Positions 14,353-21,705 of a DNA stretch of 26,592 bases are shown one piece after another. This stretch comes from a virus. The translations under genes were made by a program, and so were the position numbers. Location: positions 1 to 26,592 of the IMG/VR virus record IMGVR_UViG_3300038954_000276, one strand, 5' to 3'. Positions within the stretch are counted from its first letter, which is position 1, and every line of letters begins with the position of its first letter. The notes under the pieces are model-generated. The model saw only the letters and a program-made list of their open reading frames with translations, made no database searches and was not told where the DNA came from.

Positions 14353-16076
14353 TGCCACTGCCAACACCAAGACAGGGCGAAGAGCAAGAGGATTTTATCA
14401 GCCGTTGCATGGGCAATCAAACGGCGCGCCAGGATTTTCCCGACCAATCCCAGCGGGCGGCGGTTTGTTTCGATCAGTGGCAGGCCAATAACAATGGGGG
14501 CTCGACGGCCCAATATTACACTATCAACCGCCGGGTCACTACGGCCCAGGTTTGGACAACCCAATGGCAGGGTCGGGAATACCTGGTGAGCCCGGTGGTC
14601 TTGTTGACTGAAGGGGTCCACAACAGCGCCAACATGGGCCGTATATTGCATACCCCGGATGAGCTATGCCAGTTTACCGGGGCTTGGAATGGCCGCCCTG
14701 TCACAATAAGGCACCCGGAAACTTCGGCGTCTTTTACCCCTGAGACCCTGGCCGAAGTGCAAGTCGGGACGCTGTTTAACGTAGAATATACAGACCAAAA
14801 TGGACCGCCTCGGCTTGTGGGGGAAATATGGCTGGATACCGAAAAAGCGAATCAAAAAAGCCCTGGCCTTGTCGATCATTTGAGGTCGGGTCAAATAATG
14901 GAAGTATCTACCGGGGTTTTCCATGAGAAAATCCCCGTCCAAGGAACATGGAATGACGAGGTGTTTGACTATCAAGCCAGGGGATACCGTCCGGATCATC
15001 TCGCCCTTTTGCCGGACCAATGCGGGGCGTGCAGTATCGAAGACGGTTGCGGGACCCCAAGACTAAACAATGAAGGAGGAGAAGTGAAAAACGGGAAGAA
15101 TGATTCTCAACAGGGTCAAGAGGAAACTCCCCCCGGCGGTGGTGTATTGGCCAAGCTCAAAAAGGCTATCGGGTGGGCGGAGCCCGAACCCGATGAAGAG
15201 GTGAGCGCCTTTAAGGAGCTCATGAAGGAAATGGTTCCGCCCAGCGTGAATGCCGACGGGCCGGAATATGCCAACCTGGTCAAGGCGATTCAAGGCGGCT
15301 TAGACCGGATGGATCGGGAAGGGCGGCTGCACTTTTTGGAGGCACTATACGACGAATATTATGTTTATCGGGTGGCGACTCCGGAAGGTGAATTTTATTA
15401 CAAACAACCCTATCAACCTACTGACAACAACGGGTTTGCCAACATTGGCGAACCCGTCAAGGTAAAAAAGGAAGTAAACTGGATTGAAAACGAAGAAGAC
15501 CAACAGGCACAAAACGCACAAGGAGATGCCAATATGGATGTGAAAGAAATGGTGGACAAGATCATTGCCAACAGCAACGGTCTTTACACCGAAGCCGACC
15601 GGGAATATTTGACCGGTCAATGCCCCGACACCTTGACGGCCAAAGTTCAGGCCTTGGAATCGGAAACCAAAACTGAAGACCCCGATTCCCAGCCGGAAGA
15701 CCCGGCCGCCAACAACAGCAACCAGAGCCAACCGTCCGCGAAAATGACCATGGATCAGTTTATGGCCATGTTGCCTCAAGAGGCGGCGGCCGCCCTCAAC
15801 CAGGTGGCCGAGCAAAACAAGCGCAATCGGGAAATGGCGATCAATGCTCTTGCCCAGGCGACCGGTCACGATAAGGCCGCTCTGGAAAAACTGGACGACA
15901 ACGCCATTACCATGATGCTGGCCGCCGTTTTGCCCGCCAACAACCAACACGGCGCGCGGCAGGTTGATTACTCTCTCCAAGGCGGCGGTGGCCATGGCAC
16001 GGTGGCTTCGGATGTTCCCGGCCTGTATATCGATGACGATTACGCCAAGGCCGCCGGCAAGGGTGGAGGTGAATAA
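14352..16076 (+). CDS. DUF2213 prohead protease fused to scaffold-like region
   Basis: The 574-aa protein starts 7 nt after a near-perfect GGAGGTGA site. Residues ~55-235 match DUF2213 proteins, thought to be prohead proteases: LVSPVVLLTEGVHNS, WNGRPVTIRHPE, VSTGVFHEKIPVQGTW and YRPDHLALLPDQCGACSI. The part after residue ~244 is acidic, Gln/Asn-rich and mainly helical (MTMDQFMAMLPQEAAAALNQ, then VAEQNKRNREMAINALAQ), as expected for a scaffold. Two in-frame internal starts have their own ribosome binding sites (GTG at 15084, ATG at 15534), so shorter scaffold-only products are likely, as in the lambda C/Nu3 arrangement. It stands directly before the decoration and capsid genes. Confidence 0.8.
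   Translation: MPLPTPRQGEEQEDFISRCMGNQTARQDFPDQSQRAAVCFDQWQANNNGGSTAQYYTINRRVTTAQVWTTQWQGREYLVSPVVLLTEGVHNSANMGRILHTPDELCQFTGAWNGRPVTIRHPETSASFTPETLAEVQVGTLFNVEYTDQNGPPRLVGEIWLDTEKANQKSPGLVDHLRSGQIMEVSTGVFHEKIPVQGTWNDEVFDYQARGYRPDHLALLPDQCGACSIEDGCGTPRLNNEGGEVKNGKNDSQQGQEETPPGGGVLAKLKKAIGWAEPEPDEEVSAFKELMKEMVPPSVNADGPEYANLVKAIQGGLDRMDREGRLHFLEALYDEYYVYRVATPEGEFYYKQPYQPTDNNGFANIGEPVKVKKEVNWIENEEDQQAQNAQGDANMDVKEMVDKIIANSNGLYTEADREYLTGQCPDTLTAKVQALESETKTEDPDSQPEDPAANNSNQSQPSAKMTMDQFMAMLPQEAAAALNQVAEQNKRNREMAINALAQATGHDKAALEKLDDNAITMMLAAVLPANNQHGARQVDYSLQGGGGHGTVASDVPGLYIDDDYAKAAGKGGGE
15084..16076 (+). CDS. Possible nested scaffold product, internal GTG start
   Basis: At residue 245 of the DUF2213 protein an in-frame GTG is preceded by AAGGAGGAGAA, a near-perfect ribosome binding site at short spacing. 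The position is exactly where the protease-like domain ends (CGTPRLNNEGGE). Initiation here would give a 330-aa acidic scaffold-like protein lacking the protease. Confidence 0.45.
   Translation: MKNGKNDSQQGQEETPPGGGVLAKLKKAIGWAEPEPDEEVSAFKELMKEMVPPSVNADGPEYANLVKAIQGGLDRMDREGRLHFLEALYDEYYVYRVATPEGEFYYKQPYQPTDNNGFANIGEPVKVKKEVNWIENEEDQQAQNAQGDANMDVKEMVDKIIANSNGLYTEADREYLTGQCPDTLTAKVQALESETKTEDPDSQPEDPAANNSNQSQPSAKMTMDQFMAMLPQEAAAALNQVAEQNKRNREMAINALAQATGHDKAALEKLDDNAITMMLAAVLPANNQHGARQVDYSLQGGGGHGTVASDVPGLYIDDDYAKAAGKGGGE
15534..16076 (+). CDS. Possible nested scaffold product, internal ATG start
   Basis: At residue 395 of the DUF2213 protein an in-frame ATG (MDVKEMVDKIIANSNGLY) has AAGGAG eight bases upstream. 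The 180-aa product would consist of the helical, Gln/Asn/Pro-rich part alone and end in a Gly-rich tail. This is the typical size and composition of a phage scaffold. Confidence 0.5.
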   Translation: MDVKEMVDKIIANSNGLYTEADREYLTGQCPDTLTAKVQALESETKTEDPDSQPEDPAANNSNQSQPSAKMTMDQFMAMLPQEAAAALNQVAEQNKRNREMAINALAQATGHDKAALEKLDDNAITMMLAAVLPANNQHGARQVDYSLQGGGGHGTVASDVPGLYIDDDYAKAAGKGGGE

Positions 16077-16555
16077 TGTCTCGTAACGTCGTTATTATCA
16101 AAGGCGGCGAAGGCCAGTTCTACGAGGCCATTGCCGGGGCGGAAATCTATCCCGGTGAACTCGTGGAATTTTACAGTGACAGCGGCACCCTGAAGGTCCG
16201 CCCGCATAGCAACGCCGGCCAGTCCGCCGGAAAGTTCTTCGCCAATCTCAACACGATGGAAGGCGAAACCTTGTCTGATGCCTACGCCGCCGGCGAACGG
16301 GTTGAGCTTTATTGCCCGTTGCCCGGCGAAGTCATTCAGGGCCGGGTCTCTAACGGCCAGGACGTAAGCCAGGCCGATGAGCTCGAATCCGCCGGGGATG
16401 GCCGGTTGCAAAGTCATTCCCCCGATACCTGGGCGTCGGCCAATGCCGGCACCATTTACCCGCAAACCATTATCGGAACCGCGCGCGCGGCCGTCAGCAT
16501 GAGCGGCAGTAGCGGCGAAGACGATGACGGTTTCGTTGAAATCGTCATTTGGTAA
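16076..16555 (+). CDS. Capsid decoration (head-stabilising) protein
   Basis: This 159-aa beta-rich protein has IYPGELVEFYSDSGTLKVRP, a strand-turn pattern typical of small capsid cement proteins. ERVELYCPLPGEVIQGRVSN and an SAGDGRLQ turn follow, and it ends with an acidic Ser/Gly/Asp patch before GFVEIVIW. Its location between the protease-scaffold and the major capsid protein is the usual place for a decoration protein that binds the outer shell after expansion. It overlaps the previous stop (TAATG) with GGTGGAGGTGAAT as ribosome binding site. The family name is inferred from position and pattern. Confidence 0.7.
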   Translation: MSRNVVIIKGGEGQFYEAIAGAEIYPGELVEFYSDSGTLKVRPHSNAGQSAGKFFANLNTMEGETLSDAYAAGERVELYCPLPGEVIQGRVSNGQDVSQADELESAGDGRLQSHSPDTWASANAGTIYPQTIIGTARAAVSMSGSSGEDDDGFVEIVIW

Positions 16556-16572
16556 GGAGGAGGCTCATCAAA

Positions 16573-17694
16573 ATGTTTAATACACCTGCATTGCAGAACG
16601 GCCGCGTTGAAATGGGTTTCATGTCGGCCGATGGACAGACCGTTCAGGGGACTGTTGCTCAACGCCTGTTGGCCAGTGGTTTTGACCTGAACAAACTTCG
16701 ACAATTCAACTACAATGGCAACACCTACGTGATGGCGCGCAACAGTGACGGCAAACTGGAGCCTCAGCGGCTCCCCAGCTTCAATGCGTCCACTTTGCGC
16801 CATGAAGAATGGAAAGACTTCGACCGGACCGTGGTCATGACGGCCCGTCAACGCCTGCGCCTGGCCAATGACCTGGTGGACGCCGGATTGACCTATAACC
16901 TGGGCAATCCTTTCGGCACCATGGAGCTGTTCTGGGAAACCAGTAGCGACGTGGGGAACGCGACGATTAGTAAGTCGGCGCGCATCCGCCCGCCGCAAGA
17001 CAAAGCCCTTTACAATGAGCATACCTTGCCGATCCCGATTATCAGCTTCGCTTTTGAAGTCGATATTCGGTCGCTGGAAGCCTCCAGGCGGCTGGGCAAC
17101 CCGATCAACACCAGCATGGCCGCCCATGCCACTCGCAAGGTGAGCGAAGCGGTGGAGCAGATGGTGGTGAACGGACAGGACCCCGACGGCAACACGGTCG
17201 CCTTCGGCAACAAAACCGTCTACGGGTATACCAGTGAACCCAACGTCAACACGGTCACCCTCGATGAAGATTGGGATGCCAGCGGCAAAACTGGCAAGGA
17301 AATTGTCAAAGACGTGACCGACATGAAGCAAGCCGCGATCAATGCCAATCATCATGGGCCGTGGTGGCTGTATGTTCCGACGGCCTATGAAACCAAACTG
17401 GACCAGGATTACAGCGACAATAAAGGAAACAACACGATTCGCCAGCGGATCATGGCTATTGATGGCATTGAGGCCGTCCGGGTCGCCGATTACATGACGG
17501 CGGACACCGTTACCTTGGTGGAGCGCAACGCCGAAGTGAATGAAATGGTGGTCGGTTTTCAGCCGCGCATGATCGAATGGAGCGCCTACGGCGGCAGTGA
17601 GGCCCTTATGACTCAGTATGCCGTCCTGGCCATTATGGTTCCGCGTATCCGCAGCGACTACAGCGGCCAGAGTGGGAACGTGGTTCTGAGCTAA
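16573..17694 (+). CDS. Major capsid protein (HK97-fold, encapsulin-like group)
   Basis: The ATG at 16573 is preferred over an in-frame one at 16549, since AAGGAGGAGG lies between them. The 373-aa protein follows the capsid pattern: an N-terminal arm, a spine-helix region with FDRTVVMTARQRLRLANDLV, PIPIISFAFEVDIRSLEASR (E-loop to P-domain), MAAHATRKVSEAVEQMVVNG, and C-terminal A-domain strands (PWWLYVPTAYETKLDQDYSD, VRVADYMTADTVTLVERNAE). The last part is MTQYAVLAIMVPRIRSDYSG. It lacks a long delta domain, which the separate scaffold would replace. A hairpin follows at 17726. Codon use is cleaner and more GC-rich than in neighbouring genes, fitting high expression. Confidence 0.88.
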   Translation: MFNTPALQNGRVEMGFMSADGQTVQGTVAQRLLASGFDLNKLRQFNYNGNTYVMARNSDGKLEPQRLPSFNASTLRHEEWKDFDRTVVMTARQRLRLANDLVDAGLTYNLGNPFGTMELFWETSSDVGNATISKSARIRPPQDKALYNEHTLPIPIISFAFEVDIRSLEASRRLGNPINTSMAAHATRKVSEAVEQMVVNGQDPDGNTVAFGNKTVYGYTSEPNVNTVTLDEDWDASGKTGKEIVKDVTDMKQAAINANHHGPWWLYVPTAYETKLDQDYSDNKGNNTIRQRIMAIDGIEAVRVADYMTADTVTLVERNAEVNEMVVGFQPRMIEWSAYGGSEALMTQYAVLAIMVPRIRSDYSGQSGNVVLS

Positions 17695-17725
17695 CCGGAA
17701 CCGTGGAGTAGTGACATATGAGCAA

Positions 17726-17754
17726 GGTCCCGGCGACGAACAACCGCCGGGGCC
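17726..17754 (+). terminator. Hairpin after the major capsid gene, possible weak terminator
   Basis: GGTCCCGGCG and CGCCGGGGCC form a 10-bp stem (one G-T wobble) with a 9-nt loop. ATTTTC follows, so the T-run is short. It lies 31 bp after the capsid stop and before the next ribosome binding site. It may reduce read-through so that capsid mRNA exceeds downstream mRNA, or protect the mRNA 3' end. Confidence 0.55.
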
Positions 17755-17775
17755 ATTTTCAAAAGGAGAAGGGAA

Positions 17776-18228
17776 ATGGACGAAAATAGCACCGTTGAAT
17801 TGAGAATCCGCCAGGGCTTTGGCCCCCATATTTATCGGGGTAAGCGCTACGTCGCCGGGGAGGCTTTTGCCGCCGAACGGTCCGATTTCTTTTATTGGGA
17901 TGGCCCGAACCAATACCAAGGCAAATGGACGCCGCGTTTGCCGCTTTATGGAGCCAAATTCGAAGTCATTAGCGGCGATGTCGGCGACCAGGAAATCAAT
18001 GTTGATCGGGTTCCCCGTTTCAACCTGGTTTTTGTGGGGAATGGATATTTCAACATCGCCAATAGCGACGGGCAAAAGATGCTCCCCAAGAACAAACGCT
18101 GGGAAGAAGCTTCGGAAATTTACGAAAACTTTACCGGGCAGTCTCCCCCGCCGCGTGCCGTTGTGGAAGGCGAAAACATGGAAGGCGCCGATGAAAACTT
18201 CGATGACGAAGAAGGGGAAGTGATCTAA
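17776..18228 (+). CDS. 150-aa head-region protein, unknown function
   Basis: The protein is beta-rich at the N-terminus (TVELRIRQGFGPHIYRGKRY), aromatic in the middle (DFFYWDGPNQYQGKW) and ends in a very acidic tail (MEGADENFDDEEGEV). It has AAAAGGAGAAGGGAA upstream. Being directly after the capsid gene, it could be a head completion or internal head protein. It overlaps the first gene of the modification cassette as TAATG. No family is recognised. Confidence 0.65.
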   Translation: MDENSTVELRIRQGFGPHIYRGKRYVAGEAFAAERSDFFYWDGPNQYQGKWTPRLPLYGAKFEVISGDVGDQEINVDRVPRFNLVFVGNGYFNIANSDGQKMLPKNKRWEEASEIYENFTGQSPPPRAVVEGENMEGADENFDDEEGEVI

Positions 18229-18944
18229 TGAAAGAACGCGCCTATTGGGAGCCATATCCAATTTGGCTTGGCGAGACGGTTTTCCTAATAGGCGGCGGGC
18301 CAAGCCTGCGCCAATATGCCGGGTTGCACCCCGAAGAGCGACGGGAAGAAGCGATTTATCCGGCCTTGGCGCGGGCCTTAAGCCCAATACATGGCCGGCC
18401 CGTGATAGGTATAAACAATGCGTATCTATTGGGCGATTGGGTTAATATCCTCACCTTTGGAGATCAAAATTGGTGGAACAAAAATATAGATAGAATAAGG
18501 CGCGAATACGCCGGGTTGGCGGTCATTACCAGTTGGCCGAACCTCAATATTGGCTGGGGGTTTGCCAAAGTGATGAGGCGGGTTTATCGTGGGTTTTTCA
18601 ACGACGGTTGCCGGCTTGCTTGGAACCAATGCACAGGCCATATGGCTGTAAATCTGGCTGTAACCTTGGGGGCGGCAAAGGTGGTATTGCTCGGCTATGA
18701 TGGTGGAATAAATGGCTATGCAAAGCAAAGCAAGGGCTATTGGTCAAACTGGCACCCCGCCCATACCAAAAGCCAGGTAAAAGAAAAATCAGACCAGGAC
18801 GCGGTTTTTAAAAGGTTCTTGGCGGCCGGCAGAGATGTTAAGAAAGGTTGCGAACGAGAAAATGTTGAAGTGATAATTGCCGGAGATAGCGCCTACCCGT
18901 TTTGGGAGAAAAAAGAAATAAGTGAGGCCCTGCATGAAACCTGA
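18228..18944 (+). CDS. MptE/DUF115-like Rossmann protein, second paralogue
   Basis: This 238-aa protein shares the full motif chain of the gene at 11502: FLIGGGPSL (19-27), SPIHGRPVIGINNAYLLGDW, NILTFGDQNWW, GHMAVNLAVTLGAAKVVLLG followed by YD, and NWHPAHTK. The similarity is clear in motifs but low elsewhere, so the duplication is old or the two came from different sources. It is the first gene of the five-gene cassette. DUF115/MptE-like proteins include archaeal pterin pyrophosphokinases and proteins of flagellar glycosylation loci; which activity applies here cannot be told. No signal peptide is present. Confidence 0.65.
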   Translation: MKERAYWEPYPIWLGETVFLIGGGPSLRQYAGLHPEERREEAIYPALARALSPIHGRPVIGINNAYLLGDWVNILTFGDQNWWNKNIDRIRREYAGLAVITSWPNLNIGWGFAKVMRRVYRGFFNDGCRLAWNQCTGHMAVNLAVTLGAAKVVLLGYDGGINGYAKQSKGYWSNWHPAHTKSQVKEKSDQDAVFKRFLAAGRDVKKGCERENVEVIIAGDSAYPFWEKKEISEALHET

Positions 18945-19440
18945 AAAAACAATATTCATCACCCCCGGCCCTTTGGCGGACGACTTGAGAGGGGCGGTTG
19001 TGGTCACCATTGAGGAGGCCATTGAAAGCGGCAAGCCTATCATCATAGGAGAAGCTCATGGCCGCCGTAAGACTATTTACAAAAAAATTGTTGAGCAGGC
19101 GGTTTTCGCCTCGATTGGTCAGGGCGGGCCGGGGTCAATGTGCTTCCAAAACCATTATTGCCGTATTGGTGCCAACGCGGTGGTTTATCCGGCTCTTATT
19201 TCCCCTTCCGCTTCTGTCGGGGACCATTGTTGGGTTGGTGTTGGTGTGTCGATAGGGCCGGGGGCCGTTATCGAAGAAAATGTTTTGATCGGGCCGGGCT
19301 CGATTATTGGTCCGGGGTTGACAATTGGGGCTGGTAGTATTGTTGCCCAAGGTGCGAACGTCACTTGCAATGTCAGTCCGGGGAATTTGGTGATTGGCAA
19401 TCCCGCCCGCCTGGCGCGCAGACTGATAAATGGGGCATAA
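18934..19440 (+). CDS. Left-handed beta-helix acyltransferase, PglD/NeuD-like
   Basis: The start at 18934 has GAGG upstream and overlaps the previous gene by 11 bp. The 168-aa protein has a short N-terminal part (KPEKTIFITPGPLADDL, then GKPIIIGEAHGRRKTIYKKI) that resembles the PglD/NeuD nucleotide-like domain in reduced form. From ~75 it has hexapeptide repeats (VGDHCWVGVGVSIGPGAV, then VLIGPGSIIGPGLTIGAGSI) and it ends VIGNPARLARRL, typical of sugar O- or N-acetyltransferases. It would use acetyl-CoA or a similar donor on a sugar. These enzymes act as trimers in the cytoplasm. The acceptor is unknown. Confidence 0.8.
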   Translation: MKPEKTIFITPGPLADDLRGAVVVTIEEAIESGKPIIIGEAHGRRKTIYKKIVEQAVFASIGQGGPGSMCFQNHYCRIGANAVVYPALISPSASVGDHCWVGVGVSIGPGAVIEENVLIGPGSIIGPGLTIGAGSIVAQGANVTCNVSPGNLVIGNPARLARRLINGA

Positions 19441-19441
19441 T

Positions 19442-20014
19442 ATGTATGTAAGCGGTCAAGATGCAAGTTGCGGAGAAGGAACCCATATTGCCGTTACGGC
19501 CAAGATTGGGGCTGGGGTCCGGATCGGCCGGAATTGCTTGATTGGTGAAAATGTCGTTATTGATAAGGGGGCCAGAATTGGCGATGGTGTAAGCATATGG
19601 CACAACACGGTAATCCGGGATGATGTAACTCTGGGCGAGGGGGTTGTTATTGGACACTTGGTTTTGATCGAACAGGGGACAAGTATTGGCGCGCATACGA
19701 CAATCCAAAGCCAAACCCATTTGACCGGCTGGGCTATCATCGAAAACTACGTATATTTTGGCCCAGCCGCTTGTATTATCAACGAGGCTCATATTGCTGC
19801 CCATGGTCGATGTCAAAAAAATATTCAGGGACCGCGCGTCAGGCATGGGGCCAGGATTGGGGCCAGGTCGACAATTCTCCCCGGGGTGACCGTGGGGATC
19901 AACGCGTTTTTGGGGGCGGGCGCAGTAGCGACCAAAGACATACCGGATGGCGAGATTTGGGTTGGGAATCCGGCCCGGTTTCTTACCCAGGTTCCGCCGA
20001 GGGAAAAAATATGA
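19442..20014 (+). CDS. Left-handed beta-helix acyltransferase, WbbJ/LpxD-like
   Basis: The 190-aa protein is built almost wholly of hexapeptide repeats (AKIGAGVRIGRNCLIGEN, then VVIDKGARIGDGVSIW). It has a catalytic-type His at HNTVIRDDV, a loop with YFGPAACIINEAHIAAHGRC, and a second helix run ending VWVGNPAR-like (IWVGNPARF). Such proteins transfer acetyl or other acyl groups to sugar nucleotides. A start four codons upstream (19430) is possible but has no better ribosome binding site. It is distinct from the previous gene, not a recent copy, since motifs outside the repeats differ. It is coupled to the next gene by ATGA. Confidence 0.8.
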   Translation: MYVSGQDASCGEGTHIAVTAKIGAGVRIGRNCLIGENVVIDKGARIGDGVSIWHNTVIRDDVTLGEGVVIGHLVLIEQGTSIGAHTTIQSQTHLTGWAIIENYVYFGPAACIINEAHIAAHGRCQKNIQGPRVRHGARIGARSTILPGVTVGINAFLGAGAVATKDIPDGEIWVGNPARFLTQVPPREKI

Positions 20015-20673
20015 TGAAGGTCAATGTTACTTGCATTTACAAAACCGGCGGCGATTATACGGCTGAATATGTCGCCGCGTTGCGCGATCAATTGTCCAAA
20101 ATTGGAGCATTAGGGAAGGCCCAATTGGTATGCTTAACTGACGACCCTGCTATTTACAAAATGCCGGGCGTTATTGCGGTTGAGCTCGAAAATGGCTGGC
20201 CGGGTTGGTGGTCAGTGCCGGAAGCCTATCGGGTTACCGGGCCGACATTGCTTGTTGGTTTGGATCATATTTTTCTCAAGCCGATTGATCGATTTTTGGC
20301 CGCGATTCAAAACATGGGGCCTCGTGATTTTGTTATGATGCGGGCCTTTGCTAAAAAAAGACTTTGGGCAACCGGCGTGACGGCTTGGAATGGGGATTGG
20401 CGTTGGCTGTATGAACGGTTTGATTTTGAGGCATGGAAAACCCATGCCGGGGGCGAACAAGATTATGTTCGGGATGTTTTGATGGATTTGACCGCGCGAG
20501 GTAAGGCCCGATTGATCCCCGCTCAAAAATGGTTGCGGCTTGTTTCCTACAAAAAGCACGTTCGGCTGAATTCGGGCGTGGTTGAAGAGGCCGATATGAT
20601 CCTATTTCATGGGTTGCCGCGTCCTCATCAGGTTCCGGAGCAGTGGATCAGGGATTTATGGAGGGGGAAATGA
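20011..20673 (+). CDS. Small glycosyltransferase-like protein
   Basis: The ATG at 20011 overlaps the previous stop (ATGA) and has GAGGG upstream. The 220-aa protein begins with a Rossmann-like strand (KVNVTCIYKTGGDY), has AQLVCLTDDPAIY, then WWSVPEAYRVTGPTLLVGLD with Asp85 at the place of the DXD metal site of GT-A enzymes. It ends with FHGLPRPHQVPEQWIRDLW, a C-terminal signature of small phage and bacterial GT-like proteins. A nucleotide-sugar transferase is therefore likely, though only one Asp of the DXD is evident (LDHIFLKP). The acceptor may be the virion or a sugar intermediate. It has no membrane segment. Confidence 0.65.
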   Translation: MMKVNVTCIYKTGGDYTAEYVAALRDQLSKIGALGKAQLVCLTDDPAIYKMPGVIAVELENGWPGWWSVPEAYRVTGPTLLVGLDHIFLKPIDRFLAAIQNMGPRDFVMMRAFAKKRLWATGVTAWNGDWRWLYERFDFEAWKTHAGGEQDYVRDVLMDLTARGKARLIPAQKWLRLVSYKKHVRLNSGVVEEADMILFHGLPRPHQVPEQWIRDLWRGK

Positions 20674-21362
20674 ATCAGCCGATTTTAGTTACCGCCCCGG
20701 CCCGTAGCCGAACATCAATGACAGCCGAGCTTATCCATAATGCTGGCGCTTTTGGTGGCGATGTGTTGTTATCGCGCGGATACGCGAACCCGCGCGGGTT
20801 TTTCGAAAACTTGGAAATCCGGCAAAAAATAGCAAAACCGATGCTTGCCCATCTCAAATGCGACCCCAAAGGCCAAAAGCCCTTGCCCAACGACGAACAA
20901 ATCGAAGCCATGAAGATGGACCGGGTTTTGGCCACGCGGCTCCGTAGCCGGGTGTTGGGGGTAATGCGGGAACAAGGTTTTTTGCATGGCCCTTGGTATT
21001 ACAAAGGCGCAAAGATGCTTTTGGTATGGCCGGCCTGGCATAGGGCTTTCCCGGATGCAAAATGGGTTTATGTTTGGCGGAGCGACGAGGGGATTATTAA
21101 CAGTTGCCTGCGGACTCATTTTATGCAGGCCTACAAAGACGCGGCCGGATGGAAGGGCTGGATCGAACATCACAAAAAAAGATTGGGCGGGCTGATGGCA
21201 AGCGGCGCGGATGTCCATGTCTTTGATGGCGACCTGGCAACATCCGGCGATTTTGAAGAAGTCCGAAAAATGCTCGACTTTTGCGGATTGCCTTATAGCC
21301 GGAGTAAAGCCGACGAGATTATTATAAGGGGCAAAAATGGCGGTAAGAGTAACAGCGGATGA
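20670..21362 (+). CDS. Sulfotransferase-like protein
   Basis: The start is the ATG at 20670, overlapping the previous stop, with GGAGGGGGAA upstream. The 230-aa protein has VTAPARSRTSMTAELIHNAG at 7-26, matching the PAPS-binding 5' loop of sulfotransferases (PRSGTSM). Next come NPRGFFE (the NPKGYFE block of the family) and AFPDAKWVYVWRSDEGIINS, the 3' phosphate-binding strand-helix. The protein would move sulfate from PAPS to a sugar or another acceptor. It is the last gene of the cassette and overlaps the next connector gene by 26 bp. Confidence 0.75.
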   Translation: MNQPILVTAPARSRTSMTAELIHNAGAFGGDVLLSRGYANPRGFFENLEIRQKIAKPMLAHLKCDPKGQKPLPNDEQIEAMKMDRVLATRLRSRVLGVMREQGFLHGPWYYKGAKMLLVWPAWHRAFPDAKWVYVWRSDEGIINSCLRTHFMQAYKDAAGWKGWIEHHKKRLGGLMASGADVHVFDGDLATSGDFEEVRKMLDFCGLPYSRSKADEIIIRGKNGGKSNSG

Positions 21363-21705
21363 AGTCAAGGCGATCATTTCTACCCGTTTGACCGATTTGG
21401 ACGCCTTTATTACGGCGGCCAATCAGGTGGTTGATGTTCGCCTGAAGAACAAAGGGTTTACCGACCCCCAATTGAAAGAAATCGAGCGATGGTTGGCCGC
21501 TCATTTTGTGGCGATTCACAGTCCAAACAAGACCAGAGAGAAGATTGATACGGCTTCTGAGGGGTATCAGTCGGGTAGCCTGGGAAAAGCTCTTGACTTT
21601 ACCGCCTACGGTCAACAGGTAAAGGTCCTTGATTGGACCGGAACCCTAAGCGCCGTCGGCCAACGGAAGGCGGTTTTGCGGGTGATGGAGCATACTGTTG
21701 ATTGA
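21337..21705 (+). CDS. Head-tail connector (gp6-like adaptor)
   Basis: This 122-aa helical protein follows the HK97 gp6/adaptor pattern: TADEVKAIISTRLTDLDAFI, ANQVVDVRLKNKGFTDPQLK, then EIERWLAAHFVAIHSP. Connectors of this kind are small helical bundles beneath the portal. The C-terminal part (TAYGQQVKVLDWTGTL) is a short hairpin. Its position as first gene after the modification cassette and before the stopper and tail genes supports the call. Ribosome binding site TAAGGGGC. Confidence 0.7.
   Translation: MAVRVTADEVKAIISTRLTDLDAFITAANQVVDVRLKNKGFTDPQLKEIERWLAAHFVAIHSPNKTREKIDTASEGYQSGSLGKALDFTAYGQQVKVLDWTGTLSAVGQRKAVLRVMEHTVD

Noticed and set aside
15345-15995. A 216-codon minus-strand frame opposite the scaffold region
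   Set aside because: It mirrors the repetitive codons of the scaffold on the plus strand and lacks a ribosome binding site.
17718-17789. A 23-codon frame after the capsid gene
   Set aside because: It reads through the hairpin into the next gene's start and its translation is basic and unstructured. Its GGAG-like upstream site is not enough evidence.
16456-18387. A 643-codon open frame on the minus strand opposite the decoration and capsid genes
   Set aside because: It has no ribosome binding site, is antisense to genes with clear capsid-type patterns, and such mirror frames are common in GC-rich, strongly biased codons. The translated protein is low in recognisable structure.
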